Positions 63,494 to 64,000 of a stretch of 64,000 nucleotides of DNA are shown here, one piece after another; the stretch's first letter is position 1; every line of letters starts with the position of its first letter. The stretch is taken from positions 1 through 64,000 of the forward strand of contig JBFWUN010000005.1 of assembly GCA_050247235.1 (NCBI GenBank). The letters are read 5' to 3'. Below the pieces are notes generated by a model that had not been told where the DNA came from, ran no database searches, and was given only the letters and a program-made list of their open reading frames with translations. The DNA is from CAIKBL01 sp050247235 (GTDB taxonomy: Bacteria; Pseudomonadota; Gammaproteobacteria; Ga0077536). A program made the position numbers and the translations under genes.

Positions 63494-64000
63494 ATGGTGC
63501 TTGCGCAGATCCAGGCCGAACTCGCTGCCATCTATGCCACACCAGTGGCCTACGACGTGCGGGACTTCCTGATCACCGACCCGGAAGTCGCGGCGGCACT
63601 CACCCCCGCGCCCGCCTCGACAGGCAACTCCGAGCGCCTGCTGGTGCGACACGACGAGGACGATCTCCGCGTTTCGCTGTTCATCGACGACGCGATCCTC
63701 GCGCAGCTCGCCGTCGACGATCCCACCGCGTGGCTGCACGACGGCAACCTCGCCGCGTTCCTGGTCGCGCTCGAAGGTGTGAGTCACCTGAATTGCGTGC
63801 TGTGGCACGGTGAGCGCGCGACCCGTGTGACGCTGTTCGAACTCGAACTCCAGGCAGAGATCGACAAGTACGTGGCGTGCACCAAGCTGTTCAGCACGCA
63901 GCAGCGCGGAATCCCGTCCGCGCTGCACCACGTGCTGTTCGAGAATCCCCGTTACGATCCGGCGCTGGACGACGATGTGCGGGAACGCTATGTCGATGCG
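63494..64000 (+). CDS. Hypothetical protein, 3' end cut by window edge
   Basis: The frame from ATG 63494 is open to the last base of the window (169 codons). The text begins MVLAQIQAELAAIY and includes HLNCVLWHGERATRVTLFEL, with acidic alpha-beta character and no membrane segment. I recognise no family. It follows the unknown gene at 62865 by 5 bases. Confidence 0.75.
   Translation, partial: MVLAQIQAELAAIYATPVAYDVRDFLITDPEVAAALTPAPASTGNSERLLVRHDEDDLRVSLFIDDAILAQLAVDDPTAWLHDGNLAAFLVALEGVSHLNCVLWHGERATRVTLFELELQAEIDKYVACTKLFSTQQRGIPSALHHVLFENPRYDPALDDDVRERYVDA

Overview
The window reads as a chromosomal segment of a GC-rich gammaproteobacterium. It begins at the end of dnaA and carries dnaN-recF-gyrB, so it lies beside the replication origin. 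Supporting marks for the class are a clear 6S RNA next to zapA, the UPF0149 (YgfB)-pepP-ubiH-ubiI block, the bioBFCD operon, an RpoH-type sigma factor and a Crp-type regulator. I cannot name a genus. The sequence is a scaffold: at 30031-30130 a 100-N gap is flanked by an identical 127-base sequence on both sides, which is what unmerged assembly contigs look like.

Layout. 1-5.1 kb holds the replication genes, a DnaA box with an AT-rich tract, and two parS-like palindromes inside recF. 5.2-9.7 kb holds divergent comF and the biotin operon. 9.7-18.8 kb is an aa3-type cytochrome c oxidase locus (DUF2244, coxB, coxA, a 37-residue membrane peptide, ctaG, coxC, SURF1, a CxxxC membrane-anchored protein, heme A synthase ctaA and heme O synthase ctaB). 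18.8-27.2 kb holds rpoH with a perfect CIRCE operator, a HEXXH protein, ftsY, a pair of M16 peptidases, rsmD, coaD, a ferredoxin and a gamma-glutamyltransferase. 27.2-39.7 kb is a more accessory stretch: SDR, amidohydrolase, VOC and LLM oxidoreductases, a hydroxyisobutyrate dehydrogenase relative, transporters, a truncated PaiB-like gene, GNAT and nitrilase enzymes, mscL, an enol-lactonase-like hydrolase, an alkyltransferase-like protein and a glutaredoxin.

39.7-39.94 kb is non-coding and densely palindromic, including a 113-base cloverleaf-like unit. 39.9-44.5 kb holds an RND/MMPL-type exporter, a SGNH-like protein and an EVE-domain protein. 44.6-50.9 kb holds 6S RNA, zapA, a ZapB-like gene, ygfB, pepP, ubiH, ubiI and purC. 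50.9-55.6 kb is an operon of an HpnN-like RND exporter, CopC and a long CopD. 55.8-64 kb holds another LLM oxidoreductase, hsp20, a methyltransferase, a Sel1-repeat protein, crp, an unknown secreted protein, groES-groEL and two unknown genes.

The most coherent regulatory story is heat shock. The groES promoter region has a good sigma-32 match followed two bases later by a CIRCE operator, and rpoH (sigma-32 itself) also sits behind a CIRCE operator. A small heat-shock protein gene has a weaker sigma-32-like promoter. HrcA would therefore repress both a chaperonin operon and the activator of that operon. HrcA itself is not in the window. No CRISPR array, prophage, insertion sequence, rRNA or tRNA was found. 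Most of the window is ordinary core genome; the items I would look at first are the CIRCE-rpoH circuit, the palindrome cluster at 39.7 kb, the HEXXH protein beside rpoH, and the copC-copD-RND operon.
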